A DNA stretch of 64,000 bases from Litomosoides sigmodontis. Taxonomy: Eukaryota; Nematoda; Chromadorea; Rhabditida; Onchocercidae. Numbering within the stretch: position 1 is the first letter of the stretch; each line of letters begins with the position of its first letter. Shown piece by piece: positions 12,671 to 29,264 of this stretch. Below the pieces are notes generated by a model that saw only the letters and a program-made list of their open reading frames with translations, searched no databases and had not been told where the DNA came from. Location of the stretch: NCBI GenBank assembly GCA_963070105.1, contig OY718808.1, positions 1,055,238 through 1,119,237 of the forward strand, given 5' to 3'. Made by a program: the position numbers and the translations under genes.

Positions 12671-15501
12671 ATTTGTTTGTTTGTATAAATTGAGTGAATT
12701 TAAATTGTTTGAATTTTTTTTTGTACCCTTTCATTCTGATTCATTTCTTTTTTTGCACTTTGCGTTGCATTACACGCATAAGTTATACGAACGAAACACT
12801 AATTCTATACAAACACGCACGCAACAATACGTTTACGTCCAAAGTTTAACAATAAAATTACAACTGCAATTATCGCCGTGCTTTAAAGACTGCAAATTTT
12901 TGTCACCGAAACAAAACGACACAAATTTTTATCTTTCAGTTTAATTTTTCCTTCTATTTTTCCATTCCTATAAATTTTCACTTATCATACGAGTCTAACT
13001 TATTCTTTATAAAAACCAACTTTTCTGTTTTTTCTTCATGTTAAAAAGGATTTTAAAGTAAAAATATAAGGAAGAGGAAGTATGATTTAAGATTTTAAAT
13101 ATCAAACAATTATTTTTGAAATGATATTTGAAAATTGAATGACGGTTTGCTTAGCAATTGCATACAATTAAAATTTTTCGCCAGTTTCTTGATTAATAGT
13201 TAAAAAATGTTAAAATTTGAAAGTATTTGATTTTAGAAATTCAAACTGCTCCTTGCAACAAATTTCATTGCCCACTCGAAGGTGCAATTTATTTTGCCAA
13301 AGAAAGTGAAGGGAAAAAGTGAATTTCAATTTCATCTCTGAGCATCGTGCGATGAACAACGTTTTGCTCTTATAACTAAAACTCCGGAAATTCTTTTCCT
13401 AGTTACAGTGGACCGAAATTTGTATTTTTGTTGAAATAGGTCCATTACTCGATTTCAGTTCAGGTTGAGATGAAATTCGATCGTTAATGAAGTTGAAATT
13501 CTAACAGTAGTTGGATGAGTAATTACAGTTATTCATTCAAAACAGCTTAAAATATTTTGGAAGGAAAAGCAATAACAAAATGGATGATAAAATGTGATAG
13601 CCGTAAATGAGCTAAATTTCGTAAGAAAAATCTTTTTGAAGAATCTATGCAAAGTTGCAAATAATTGTTAAAAGTATAATTTATACGTAAACTTTTTACG
13701 TAATCTACAAAATCCTCAATTTACGTATGTTTCGTTATTTGCAAAAAAAAAAACCCGAAAAATTGCCATTTTTTGAATGATGAAGTTTGCTTCTTTTGTT
13801 TTTGACTGAAAATTAAGAAAGAAAAATGAAAAATTTCATTTTCAAACTTTATTACTTCATAAGTTTTATTCTTTCCTACAAATTATTCTTACACAATATG
13901 CAACTGCGCCTTCACTCATCAAGGAGAAAGTGGAAAATTTTTCGCCATTTTATTTCACTTTTTAATAATTGACGAGAAAAGGAAGCAAACAATAATTTCT
14001 TAAAATTTACCTTTTTATTGAGGAAAAGTAAATACACAAAGGGAAATTGGTAATGCAGCTATGCTTACTTTATATAGCGTAGCATAGCAAAAAAAAATTT
14101 CATTTTGTTAGCAATGAAAAAAAATTTTAGCAAAATGTGGAAGGAAAAACAACAGCAATGGCAGCGACTACAGGTGATCAAATAAAAAGAAAATTTTTTT
14201 CAAATGTAAATTTCAAGGAGAAAACTATTAAATGGGTGAGGAAGAGGAGGAGGAGGCTATAGGAAGGAAGGAATAGAAAATGTATTTATATTTTAATAAA
14301 ATGTTCCTTTGACTAATTAATTCATTAAATGTAGCAGGAGGAAGCTTTAATTTATGTTTTTTTAGGATCAGCATTTTCAAGTATTTTGACTATTAATTCA
14401 TCTCCTTTTCTTAACATTCAAAAGTAGCAAGCTTTTGCGTACCGTAACACATTTTATCACGTAATTTGTAACTTAAGCCTAGATATACTGCAGTATTAGT
14501 TATACGGTACCATACAGTAACTGTTTTAAATATAGCAGCTAAATATAAATAAATGTTTAGACTCATTCGCGTTTTCTGAACTGGCGCGCAAAAGTACTTC
14601 AACTATTTAATTACCATAAAATAATTTTAACTTTTTTTCCTCGAATAGCTTAACCGCTTATTTTCAAAGTCGTTTTGGAAAACATAGCGCATTCTTGGTC
14701 GCAATTCTTTATATATAAAATATGCTGTATTAGTTTTTATAACTTACATTTATGAAAATTATTACTGTCATCAACTACATAAGAAATTACGTCTCACCCT
14801 AAAAGAAATTCCCGCAGTTTATGTATTTATTTAATATTTTATTTACTTCTAACTTCAAGGAAAATTTTTCTCACATTATCTCTTTGAATATGCCATATTA
14901 TAACTAAGTGGCATAAATTATCTGACAGAAAAGAAAAGAACAATAGGAAAATAAAGATTTTTTGAAGAAAGTGAACAATGAAGTGACAGGAATTAAAAAT
15001 TTGGGCAAGTTAAAAGGGAACAAAAAAAACACACATCGAAATTGGTAATTTATTAGTGAATAAATTTTACCGGTTTTTTTGGTCATTGACTAAAATACCA
15101 ATTATTACTGATTTAATTATATGTTACACCTGCGCAATTGTCTCTTAAAGATACTATTAAAGATGTGCTGCGCGCAAAAGTCTTTCATCGAACACTTTTC
15201 ACTTTGAAGAGGAAGGAGTATTTTTTTTTTCACTTTAAACGTATTAAAATGAAATTTTACAATTGACAACAACAAAATCCGAGAGCAATTTTACTTTCAT
15301 AAATGTGTCAATGCAATAGCCCTCTGCCATCAATCATCCATCCCCACTCATCTCGTTGAAATATAATTATCGAAAATGAATTTCTTTTTCGTTTTATCCT
15401 TTCTCTTGAAGGTCAAATTATTGAAGTCAGAATTGGAATTTCATTTCTTGTTTTTTTTCCACTTTTTTTATACTTTTAAACTTTTATTATACTAATTTAC
15501 C

Positions 15502-15502
<1 letters not shown>

Positions 15503-15540
<38 letters not shown>
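15503..15540. repeat. (TA)n microsatellite
   Basis: About 38 bp of ta units with one extra a early in the run. Confidence 0.9.
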
Positions 15541-15541
<1 letters not shown>

Positions 15542-16477
15542 CATCGTATTGGCAAATTTTGTTTAAATTTTAATTAAAAAGGTTTTAAATTCCCTGATTT
15601 CCACTTCTGCTCATTTATAAATTGATATTGTTTATTCAATCACTTTTTATCTTCGGTTTCTTTCCACTCATCCATTTTGCCATTTTCCTTTCAAACACTC
15701 ACTTCGCCACTTATGCTCTTATAGTACAGCGAAACATTTACATCTCTTCTTCCTTTCTTTCTTTCTCCTCTAAATCTCTTTCTCTTGCAAATTTTTTTTC
15801 CATTTCAATTTGGCATTCTTAATAGCTTTTTGATATTTGAGAAAAAAAAAGGACCACCAAGTAAAACGGATAAAAAATGCAAAAAAAAAGCAGGAAAACA
15901 TCTGCAAGCAGTTTATAGGCATACATATCCAAGCTTCAAACCATATTTACATTTTTAAATTTTTACATTTACATATGAGATTTATCCATTCATCCACCAA
16001 AGCTTCTTCATTCATTCCCTCTAAATGTGCACAATTTAGGTAATTTCATGAAGAATAATTTTCGCCCTTTCTTGTTTTCTTTTTCTTTTGAAAGGAATAC
16101 ATTTACATATTTGTTTTATTCATAAAGTGCATTAAATGTTTTATTTTTCATGTATGCAATTCTATATTTAATTGTAAAATTTATGCAAAAATGCTCATAA
16201 ATATGTTTTGTTAGAAATATTTCCTAAAAAAATTGACATATTTCTTCATAAACACATACATATAAACCTTAATGATTTATGATTTATGTGTAAGAGTTAT
16301 ATATTAAAAAAAAAGTTCACACATTTACTCATTAAAAAAAATTCACAAATAAAATTTGCACATTTCTACAGTTGCAGAAAATTGTGTATAAAATATTTTT
16401 GTATACGTTTATATTAATATATTTGTGCGGGCAACAAAATGTACACAAACGCATAATAGAATATACTTCGAAGGTGT

Positions 16478-16543
16478 TCTCTCTTCTTTCTCTTTCTCTC
16501 TCTCTCTCCCTCTCTCCCTCTCTCTCTCTCTCTCCATCTCTCT
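16478..16543. repeat. (CT)n polypyrimidine tract
   Basis: ct units interrupted by ccc. A complementary purine tract of (GA)n follows about 220 bp downstream, so the two could pair as a stem in single-stranded form. Confidence 0.85.
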
Positions 16544-16759
16544 TGAAAGCTTTCCATGGGATCATTGTTCATTCCACAGAACAAAATAATACTCTTGCAC
16601 ATACCGATATGGCGTAGGAGAAGTGAAATGATGGGCAAAATGAAAGAGGTATAAATTTCCCTTTTCTTTTTTTTCTTTTGTTCAAAAAAAGTACCAGAAG
16701 CGAAAAAAAAAAGTAATATTCATAAGAGAAAACGAAATCAGCAAGAGGTGGAAAAGCGA

Positions 16760-16760
16760 A

Positions 16761-16794
<34 letters not shown>
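16760..16794. repeat. (GA)n tract
   Basis: About 35 bp of ga units, complementary in sense to the nearby CT tract at 16478-16543. Confidence 0.85.
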
Positions 16795-19700
16795 GATTTG
16801 TGAAGTATAAGATGGAAATTTTCATTTGAAAAAGAGAAGGAAAATTAAATTATAAATTACAATTTAAATTAAAATAGTATGAAATGAGTGATTGGAAGAG
16901 GAAAAAATTGTGGAATTGTTTATATCAGTTGATGCATATTTCTTCGGTTTTTTTTTCGGATATCTTTGTGTTGTCTGTTTGTGTGTATGCATGCGTGCAT
17001 TTTAGATGGATGACGTATGCGTGTGGTCGTATGAAATTTAGGTTATTTAATTGTCATTGTTTGCATTTTTTTCCTTTTCTTTTTTTTTGCTTTCACTTTT
17101 TTTCATTCTTTCTTTTTGCCGAAACGAAAGAGCGCCATTAACTAATTTTTAATTTATCCATATGTTTTTTTTTTTGTATTTTTCAAATGATCTCAGCCTT
17201 CTTACTGAACAACTTTGTCCTTTAGGTGATAGCAACCTGGATAATTATGCATAGAATCACTTTGTCATTTAGCCTAAATGGTACTTTGTTAGGAAAGTAG
17301 GACTTGATGCTGCATGACCATAATTTTAACGACAACCTTAACTTTAATGGTGCTCATAGTAGTAACATTTAATTTAAATTTCTGGCGCATAGAATGTTAA
17401 AGGTGTTTTTTTTCAAAAATAATATTTGCTGGATGGATTATCGTTCTTCCAGCACTTTTTCACATCTTCAAATTTGCTACCTGTTCAAAGGTATCGAATC
17501 TTAGTGCATTTAGTAAGTCAGTTAAAGTTACGCATGTTATTCTGTAAGTTTAGGATTTGAAAATGGAAAAATTTAAGAAAATTATGTAAGCTATCGGTTC
17601 TCGGTGGTTCGACAATTTGCTAGCAGTATGTATCAAAGTAAAATTTAAAATAGTTCCCTCCTTCTCCTCCTTTCAACTTGCGCTCAATTCTACATCGCAA
17701 TAGCATGAAGTGAAAGTGAAGTTAAAATTTCACAATTTCGATTGAAATAAATCGAATATCATATTTAGTACATCATAACTGGCTGACACTCATCTGTTGT
17801 CAAAAATATACCGCTTCTCCTTCTAATACCTTCTATTTCTAGCAAATTTAAAGTTTCATCACTTTCAATTTTTCGTGTGAATTTCTAATTTCAAATACAA
17901 ACATATCCCAATCTCCTCTTATAATATCATCCATTGAATAAATTCATCAAAAATTCACCACTTATAATTTCGTCTGAAAAGTGTATCATAGCGCAGAGAG
18001 ATGGTATTGCTTTCCGAACGTTCCAAATTTTATTTTCAAATTTCATTTCAGAATCATTTCCTAAATTCGAAGAGTTGAAATTTTTGCCTTCGCTACTACT
18101 CCAACTATCTAAGTGTTTTCAAATCACCTAAGTGTGTTTTCGTTTCCGTTTTTCCGTGAAATTCACATTGTTAAAATTGTGTAATTCATTGTTCAAATTA
18201 CTCCACATCTCTTTCAAAATTATTAGATAGGTTTTTTTTCTGAGCAACAATTCGAAGTGGAAGGAGGGAGAGGGAGGGGAGAGTCATGCCTGAAATGGGA
18301 TGGTTTGTGGTTCGCATTGCAATGAGGAAGCTTTCATGCTTTCTTATCGGAATAATTCGCTGCTTGGTAGAAAAATTAGCTTAAAAATTAGCTTAGCGAA
18401 GCGGCTTGCAAATAGAATGGAAAAGCAGGAGAGGTGAGAGAGTGGAGAAAGTGCATGAATGAATTTTCATTTCGATGTAGCATTTCCAGTAATGCTTGCT
18501 CAAGCATTCAGTGCTCGGATTGGAAGAACAGGAAGCAGAAGGAGAAGGAGGAAAAAATGAAGAAGAATTACTCAATCAATTTCACCTACCGTATCATTCG
18601 CTTCTTCATTTCTCAATTTCAATTTGTACTAAATTTCAAAAAAAGAAAAATTTTTTTTTGTTTGATCATATCACTTCACTTTTTTTGAGTTATTCGTCTT
18701 CTTCCCTCAAAATATTTCTTTTTCAAAAGCAAAAAAAAACATTTTTTCTTCCTTTTCATTTTCAATGACAATAAATTTTAATGAAAAATTTTATGAAAAA
18801 TTTTTAGGAAATAAATAATATTTTTTAAAAAAGAGTAATTTTTCTTTCTTTCTCTCTCATCTTTTTCGTTTTTCTGCACTGGAAAATATTTATCATAATA
18901 AATTTTGCAATTGAAATTTTTATTCATAGCATTGTGAAATAAATTTTTTTTTGTTTTCACTCTTTTTTTGCTTTCTCCTCCTTTTTTAATTTTTTTTTGA
19001 CTAATACTTACTTGTAAGTTTAACCTTGACACCGGTCAATGCAAATGTTTGGCTACAAATGATGGATATCAATTAGCAGGTAACTGCAAAAAACGCGAGT
19101 ATAAAACGTGAAAGAAAATTGTTTCAGATAGGTTTCCTGTGGTGTTGCTTGAGCTTGAGGTACCTGTCGTTATCGTTTTTTTTTTAGACTGACAAATATT
19201 AAGCTCTTCGATATGCGCACATCGATTATGTCGGCGCAATTGGTGAAATAGTTGAAATTAAGTAAAAGTTATGACAGTTAAAAGATATATATTAAGTAAA
19301 AGTTATGAAAACAAACTTGTAAAGTTAAAATTTTTTCCCGCCTTATCTTTGTAAAATTTTTTTGTCCGTTTGATTGGTAATATTTTCTCTGGAATTCATA
19401 CACTTAATCTTTTATACTATTACTATAGCTACAGTATCCGCACATTTACATATGGTGTTTACTGCAGGCAATTCATTGACAGTATTGCACTACTACTCCG
19501 GCTACAGTATTAAACTATTGATACTTAGTCTTTCAATGGAAGGATAAATAAGCAAATTCTTGGGTTGCCCTTCATATATTTCTAATTTGAGATGACATTT
19601 TTTCAGTTGAATTTTTCGTATTAATCTAATTCTAATGAAAAAATTAGTTATCAACATCGGCTGAAGACTGAAGAAAAATTGTGAAAAAAAGAATTTTTAA

Positions 19701-21429
19701 TTTTTAAGTGCATTGAAAGCTTTCATTTTTCAATTAGTGCGTTGCATTTAATTGTCAAATAAATTTTCTTCATAAAAAATTTCATAAAAAAATTATGGCA
19801 CATTCTAAATTTGAATTTATCATGTAACAGTAAAGTGAGAACAAACAATTTAGTATGAAATTTAGCACCTCTTTTCTGATACTGTAATACTGCTAATTAA
19901 TAATTTTGAGGTATTGAAAAGGATTGTCATAATTGCTTTTAAACTCTTCTCTCGCTTTTCCTCTCTCTTTATGAATTTTAACTTCAAATGCAAGAAACAA
20001 TTTTTTTTCAATAATTTCTTTTTTCCGCGTTAGCAAGTACGAATCAATTCTCTTCGTTTAAAATTTGAGAAAATAAATTCAAATTCTACAAACAGTTATT
20101 TCTTTAGAAAGGAATGGAATGTTGCAACTTTATTTTCACTAATTTCCTACTTTTCAGCTACTGTATGGACAACATATTTCAACAAATGAGACGAACGAAA
20201 GATTTATTCTATTTCAAAAAATCCTTTTTTCCCAAATTGTTAATTTTTTTTTCGTCTCAAAAATAATTTCTAAAGCCATCGGAAAAAGAATTACATTTGA
20301 ATGGGTTAGCCAATTAATCATTGCTTCTAATTTAAGGCGCTAATTTGGATGTGACGAAACTTTTTGAGAAAATATTCCTTTTCTTCTGCGAATGGAAAAG
20401 TTAATGGCTTACACATCGTAACTTATAACACTTTAGTAGTTTCAAATGAAACTTCTTTTTTTTGTGAAAGAAAGAACATTGATTATATATTCTAAAATTG
20501 ACAGTACCGCTGCGATAGTTAGCATATCGATACCGTAAGATGGTATTAGCATATTTATGCAGTATCAGGAAAGCTCATAATTTGCACTGCAATGCGTGGA
20601 AGGGATCATGAACATTTCTATACTCTGATCAGCCGGCCCACTTACTACAATTTTAATTTCTTTCATGTTTGCGTGACCAAGCGGTACCAAGTAAACAAAC
20701 AGGCCAATTTATGAGAAACAAAAAAGAGAGCACGTGAATTTTTAATGTTTAATTCATATTACAATTACAATTCAATTTAAAAGAAAATATTACATAGTTA
20801 ATTTTTTCCAGTCAAATAAAAAATTTATTAAATTTTTATTCACTGCATTTTTTAAAAATATTTTTGGTTAATATTTTATTTTGTGTAAAGTTTTTTTCCT
20901 TGTTTCTTTCAATTAACTAAAAACAAACTCAAAAATGGAAAGAAAATCCTTCTCAGTTAAACTTTTTTTTGTTGTTAAAGACTTTCAATTACATACTCTG
21001 AAATATTGATGGGATTTTTTTTGCCTTTAAATGAGAGAAATGGTAGAAACGGAATAGACAAAAAAACGGAAACGGAAGAAGGAAAGGAGGAAGATGAAGA
21101 TTGAACGAAAGGTTTCGACAATTCCTGAAATCATATATGCCTTTATGTGTCCGTGTCCGTGCATGCGTGTGCGTGCGTGTGTGTGTGTTTGTGTGTTTCC
21201 TTTTCTATTAAACGGAATTTTCGTACTTGAAGAAATATACGCTAAATGATTGCATATGTATAACGTGTGGTGCAATTATATGAAAACATTACTTTTCCAT
21301 TTTCATATTTTTATTCGAAATAAATAGCTTAATTTTAGGTCCATTAAGAGAATGGGAATGAAGAAGGCGAAAAAATTGAGAATGCAATTTTATTCTTTCT
21401 CTTCGCTATCTCTTTACTTCGCTTTTTCG

Positions 21430-21490
21430 GCTTTCCTCTTCCCCTTCCCTCCTCTCTTTCTCTCACTCCCTCTCTCTCTCTCTCTCTCTT
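21430..21490. repeat. (CT)n polypyrimidine tract
   Basis: Pyrimidine-only stretch ending in a pure ct run of about 20 bp. Confidence 0.8.
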
Positions 21491-21920
21491 TATTAATTTT
21501 TCTTTGAGTGGAGCATCTTTTGAGGAATATTTCTGGATTACTGGTTTTTCTTTTGATAACTTCTTCCATCTTGTCAACAATAGGAAAAAGAGGTGGCTTA
21601 ATTTTTGTGATGAAAATAAGTGAAATTAGGAAAAAAACGATTCGCTACGATATGTTTAACAAGCACTTAGCATTGTCACTCTTTTTTCCTTTAAATTCTC
21701 TTTTGCTATGTTTAGTTTTTTGATAATCAACAAGCGTAGAGTTTCGATGGAATGATCGGACGGGTGGATTGAACTGATCGATAAGCAGTAATTCTACTCT
21801 TCGTTGGTTTGTGGTAAAGCATCGGATAGATGGAAGGAGGAGAACGGCGAAAATTAGCAGTAGCTTTTTTGCCAGCTTTTTCTTTCCAATATCTCTCCGA
21901 TACAACCGTTCGTATCTTTC

Positions 21921-21922
<2 letters not shown>

Positions 21923-21956
<34 letters not shown>

Positions 21957-22065
21957 ATTCTCTCCAATGTCCTTTTAACTTATTGAATACGAAGCTGTGC
22001 TTACTGTAACAATTCCCTCCTCTCTCTCTCTCTCTCCCTCCTTCTCTCTTCCACTCTCTTTCTCT
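21923..22065. repeat. Two (CT)n tracts separated by about 60 bp
   Basis: Pure ct at 21923-21951 and a second ct-rich stretch at 22018-22065. A (GA)n run at 22197-22219 is complementary to them, the same CT-then-GA arrangement as at 16.5-16.8 kb. Confidence 0.8.
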
Positions 22066-23738
22066 AGCAATTTTGAGGAAGAAGACGGATTATTTCATAC
22101 ATCAATAAAAGTTCGACTTAAATGCTCTTCTGCAAAAATTACATTGTCTTTGCATAGCAATTACTTACATAAAAAAGAGAAAGGAAAAAAGATGGGCGAG
22201 AGAGAGAGAGAGAGAGAAGGAGAAAACGAAAGGATTTCATTTTTAATTACACACCATATCCGGGTGCCTTCCAAATATATATATATGTATATATGTACAC
22301 TTTTTATTTTCAAACCTTTAAGAATTACTCATTAAGAATTCATTTTTTTTTTCTAAAATTACAACTGACCAACGTTAAACTGATATAAACTAACGTTTCA
22401 TTCTCGTTACAGAATTATAATACGTAAGTGATCATAATTGCTATTGTGAGAAGCAGGAAGCGGCGTTCACACGTACTTCTCACTCACATTTGCCTTATCA
22501 CACTGTTATACAACACAACAAATCAATGATAGCGATAAACACGTACGTAGTGATGCGTGGAATGAGTTCAGCAAATGTGTTGCGTAATTTTCCGTGAGGC
22601 GTGCGATGCTAGAAAGGTATACGTCAGAGAAACAATTGCATAAAAGAGAAGCGACTTCATTAATCATCATTTATTTTTAGTTAATTAATCATCATTTATT
22701 TCGGCATTTAGCACTTGTTTAAATGTTTTCAATTTACAGTTTCTTCTCTCTTTTCTTACAGAATTTTATTCGCCAGTGCTTTGATAACAAATGTTTGAGT
22801 GATTCAAGCACAACACTGTTGATCACTTAGAGGTATTCAACAAAGTAATGTATTTAAGAGTGTCGTAATATTCCGAAGGTGCATTAATACATTTATATTC
22901 AATTCATTTTTCCGGTTTAAACTTAAACTAAACTTTAATTTTACTACAATTAATTAAGAAGTACTCCTGTGACTTTCCCCTTTAGTTTCAATTATAAATA
23001 TTAGCCGATGTGAGCAATCCATTCATGCAACAAAGTTTTTTAAATTCTTCTGGCTTTTTTGGTTCTCAAATTTTTTTCCAAAAAAACTTTACTGTTTTGT
23101 TTAACTTTGTTTTCCTATAAAATGCAAAATTGGAATTATTAATAATCGCTTAATGTTGCGCTATGTCTAATATCACAATCAAAATTTGAATTGCCCGTAA
23201 ATTTCTGGTATATTGCAACAATTCCTATCATCTTCAGATCACAGGCTTGGAACTAATACAAACACTAGCTTAATTTCAACGACTCACACTTTAGTCAAAT
23301 TTATTCTATTCAGTACGATGCATCTTAAATTTACCTTCGCGTCAACTACTGTGCATGGAATTTTGAATTCCCATTCTGCTACACTTTCCCCAAAATATAA
23401 TATGCAAAATGTGCTGTCCACTCTTATTGACGTCTAGAAAACGTTTATAGTCCGTAAGTAAGCCAGTAATATGAATTGCATAGTGTGGTTCATTTGGAAA
23501 AAAAATTCGAACAATTTGATTTGCGCATTTTAATTTTCACCCAAATCACTTTGCAAGTAATACTTGAATTGCTTTTTTTTCTAATTATTCTAAAATAACC
23601 TCACATTTAGTGAATGGTACTTTAACGCACTTATTATAACGTTAATTTTTGAATGCAATATTGAACCGATAAAAAATTTCAATAAAACTTTACGAAATTA
23701 CGTTTGTGTGTGTTGAATATGTCATAAGCTATTTCTAG

Positions 23739-25832
23739 ATGAATATTGAAGAAATTTTACCCGAATTATTTGGCGAAAAACGTGTATACTACTGTCAACG
23801 TTGCTTAAATCACGGTCTAGAGACTAAGCGCAAAAATCATAAATCGGAGTGCGCCTATCGATTTTGCATATGCAATGACTGTCAGGTAAGTAAATACTGC
23901 TGATACGATGAAAGAAAAGCAAAAAAAAATTTGAATAAAATAACGAATAATATGATTAAACTAACTTCCTGCACTGCTCATAACTGTTGTTAATGAATTA
24001 CAGCAATCAAATTTTACTGCCAGTAAATTACAGTAATTACTTGGTACATTCAATGATTTACAGTAATGGCCATGTATATTGAAAGAAAACAGTTTTTCCT
24101 ATTTCGTTTTTCTCTATGTCATAATTTTGCAACTGACTGATGGTTTTTTCCACTGTTCATTTTCACTTTCACAATAATGAAGAGAGAAAAACAATGAGCA
24201 ATTGTGAAATTATCGTATAATACAGCAGTAGAAGAAACACTGCGGTAGCATTATGCTACCGTAAAACCATCACGGTAGCATAGAATTAGTAGTGAAATAA
24301 ACAGTGGAAGATTATGGTAATGTAGAATATTGAGTCGGCGAAGTATTTAATACTCGCTGTATTTTAATTTAGATGGTTGACAAACGACGAGAGCTAAATT
24401 CGCGACTGCTACAAATTGAAAGTGTTTCACCGCCACTACCACTACAACCATCACTTCCGCCACAATCGCAATTGCCGCCATCATCGTCGTCATTATCATC
24501 GTCCTCTTCCTCCTCATCATCATCGTCATCGTCGTCGTCATCGTCATCACTATCATCATTATCGTCGTCATCGTCATCGTCGTTGTCGCAACCGTCATCA
24601 AACAGTAATGTTTTAACGACAAACGTTCCTCTTTTACCGGATATGAGCATATTTTCTCCAACACCGGAACAGGCCATATCACCACCTGCTATGAAGGGAA
24701 AAGGTTGGCAGATGATGTTGTAGGTAATTCTGTTCAAATTTAAATTGAAATCCACTGATAGGAAAAATGCTTTCGAAATTCCCAATTTCTCACCTCTTTA
24801 TATTTTCCATCCCCGATTAATATGTATTTCTACGTGTTTTTTTTTTTCAAAAGTGTATGTAATTAGCAAAATTTCTAGAACGACGGCCAAACTGTCAGCG
24901 TTGTGCGCAGCACTCAGTGCTAGCTCGATTAAAGGGACACAAGCGCTGTTGTCCATTTCGAGATTGTTCATGCGCTAAATGTCAAGTTGTTCAAGAGCGA
25001 CAAAAACTCATGGCTGATCAAGTTTCACTTTTTCTTTTGCAGATTCTATTGTAAATTTTCAACTCAACTCTTCATACTAGTAAAACTACTAAATTAAATT
25101 AAATGCACTTTTTTTTAGATAAAATTAAGAAGACGACAAAAGAAGCAAAAAAATTTGGATGCATTAAGTGATAATGACAATTTGCGAAGTAATAATACTG
25201 GTTAATTTCACTTCTAATTGTCTTATTTATAAAATTTCAACACAATTGTTCATATTAGGAAGATTTTTAGGTTGCAACATTAATGGTTTATTTGTTACGC
25301 TTTTTGGAATTTTGATATAAAACACACTGAACACGTCTACATTCTGACACGTCTCTTTGCATAAATTTAAATGTATTTTTTTTAGTTGCAAAGTACTGAT
25401 TTTGTGAAGTTTGAAAGAAAATTTAAACGGAAGTAGAAAACTCGATAGTTTGAAAATATCGTAGCCTTTCCATATCTCTCATCATTTATAGGCTTTTCCG
25501 AGCAACAGGGCGCACTCCTTAGTGGTTGCCTGAAATGTGCCCAGCAAGCATTGGCCTATCAGCAAATTTTAGCATTCATCGACCCGACCGCAACCCTCCA
25601 GCTCTCCACATTTTCAGCTATCCTCGCAGCCTGTCCACACAACAACAACAACAACAGCAACAGCAACAGCAACAGCAACAACAGCAACAACAATAACAAT
25701 AACAACAACAATAACGACAATATTAGTAGCAGTAACACCCCTAATAAGAATCATTACAATAGTAATGATAATAATAATAGTGATAACAACAGTGATAATA
25801 ATAATAATAACAATGTTAGTGGTGGTAATTGA
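23739..25832 (+). CDS. mab-3: MAB-3-like transcription factor with two DM domains (5 exons)
   Basis: DM-domain (doublesex/mab-3) proteins bind the DNA minor groove through an intertwined two-zinc module; mab-3 in nematodes directs male-specific differentiation. Exons: 23739-23885, 24373-24703, 24879-25021, 25119-25200, 25492-25832 (TGA). Phases close to 347 residues. DM1 (about residues 15-62) begins RVYYCQRCLNHG and carries all eight ligands: C19, C22, H25, H34, C38, C43, C45, C48. DM2 (about 161-205) begins RRPNCQRCAQHS with C165, C168, H171, H180, C184, C189, C191, C194, and is followed by a basic recognition tail (KLRRRQKKQK). Two DM domains in one protein is the MAB-3 architecture. A long Ser run separates the domains, and the C-terminus is mostly Asn, so the protein exceeds the worm MAB-3 length I recall (about 290). 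The acceptor atttctag touches the ATG, suggesting spliced-leader addition at the start. Confidence 0.93.
24239..24285. repeat. Short inverted motif cluster in mab-3 intron 1
   Basis: Three alternating copies of ACGGTAGCAT-type and ATGCTACCGT-type 8-10 mers lie within about 45 bp, so at least two alternative small stems can form. TACAGTA motifs precede it at 24000-24070. Confidence 0.6.
24477..24600 (+). repeat. Ser-coding trinucleotide run within mab-3 exon 2
   Basis: tca/tcg/tcc/tct units code for about 40 residues that are nearly all Ser with a few Leu. The mixed codons show this is not a recent pure expansion. Frames on the other strand through it (poly-Asp, poly-Met/Thr) are artefacts. 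Confidence 0.85.
25637..25822 (+). repeat. Asn-coding trinucleotide run at the mab-3 C-terminus
   Basis: aac/aat/agc/agt/gat units code for a tail dominated by Asn with Ser and Asp, running to the stop codon. The tail has no Cys and no recognisable domain. Confidence 0.85.

Positions 25833-29264
<3,432 letters not shown>

Larger units (their letters stand above)
8520..23738. other. Gene-poor interval of about 15 kb upstream of mab-3
   Basis: No frame here shows family resemblance or a consistent exon series. The longer open frames are translations of simple repeats (GT, CT, GA) or of A/T-rich sequence. Simple-sequence tracts recur and are listed separately. Short motifs built on TACAGTA and CTACTGTA cluster at 11440-11770 and 19420-19510. 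The interval may hold regulatory DNA for the downstream mab-3 gene or unrecognised exons; I see no direct evidence for either. Confidence 0.6.

Noticed and set aside
12344..12944. Two overlapping + frames of 114 and 123 codons
   Set aside because: Joined only by the GT microsatellite; no domain and no splice signals in keeping.
16332..16638. Arg/Glu-rich and Ser/Leu-rich frames
   Set aside because: Both strands of the CT tract; pure simple-sequence translation.
24347..24785. Minus-strand frames rich in Asp or Met/Thr
   Set aside because: Shadow of the Ser-coding run in mab-3 exon 2, whose + frame has DM domains and consistent splice phases.
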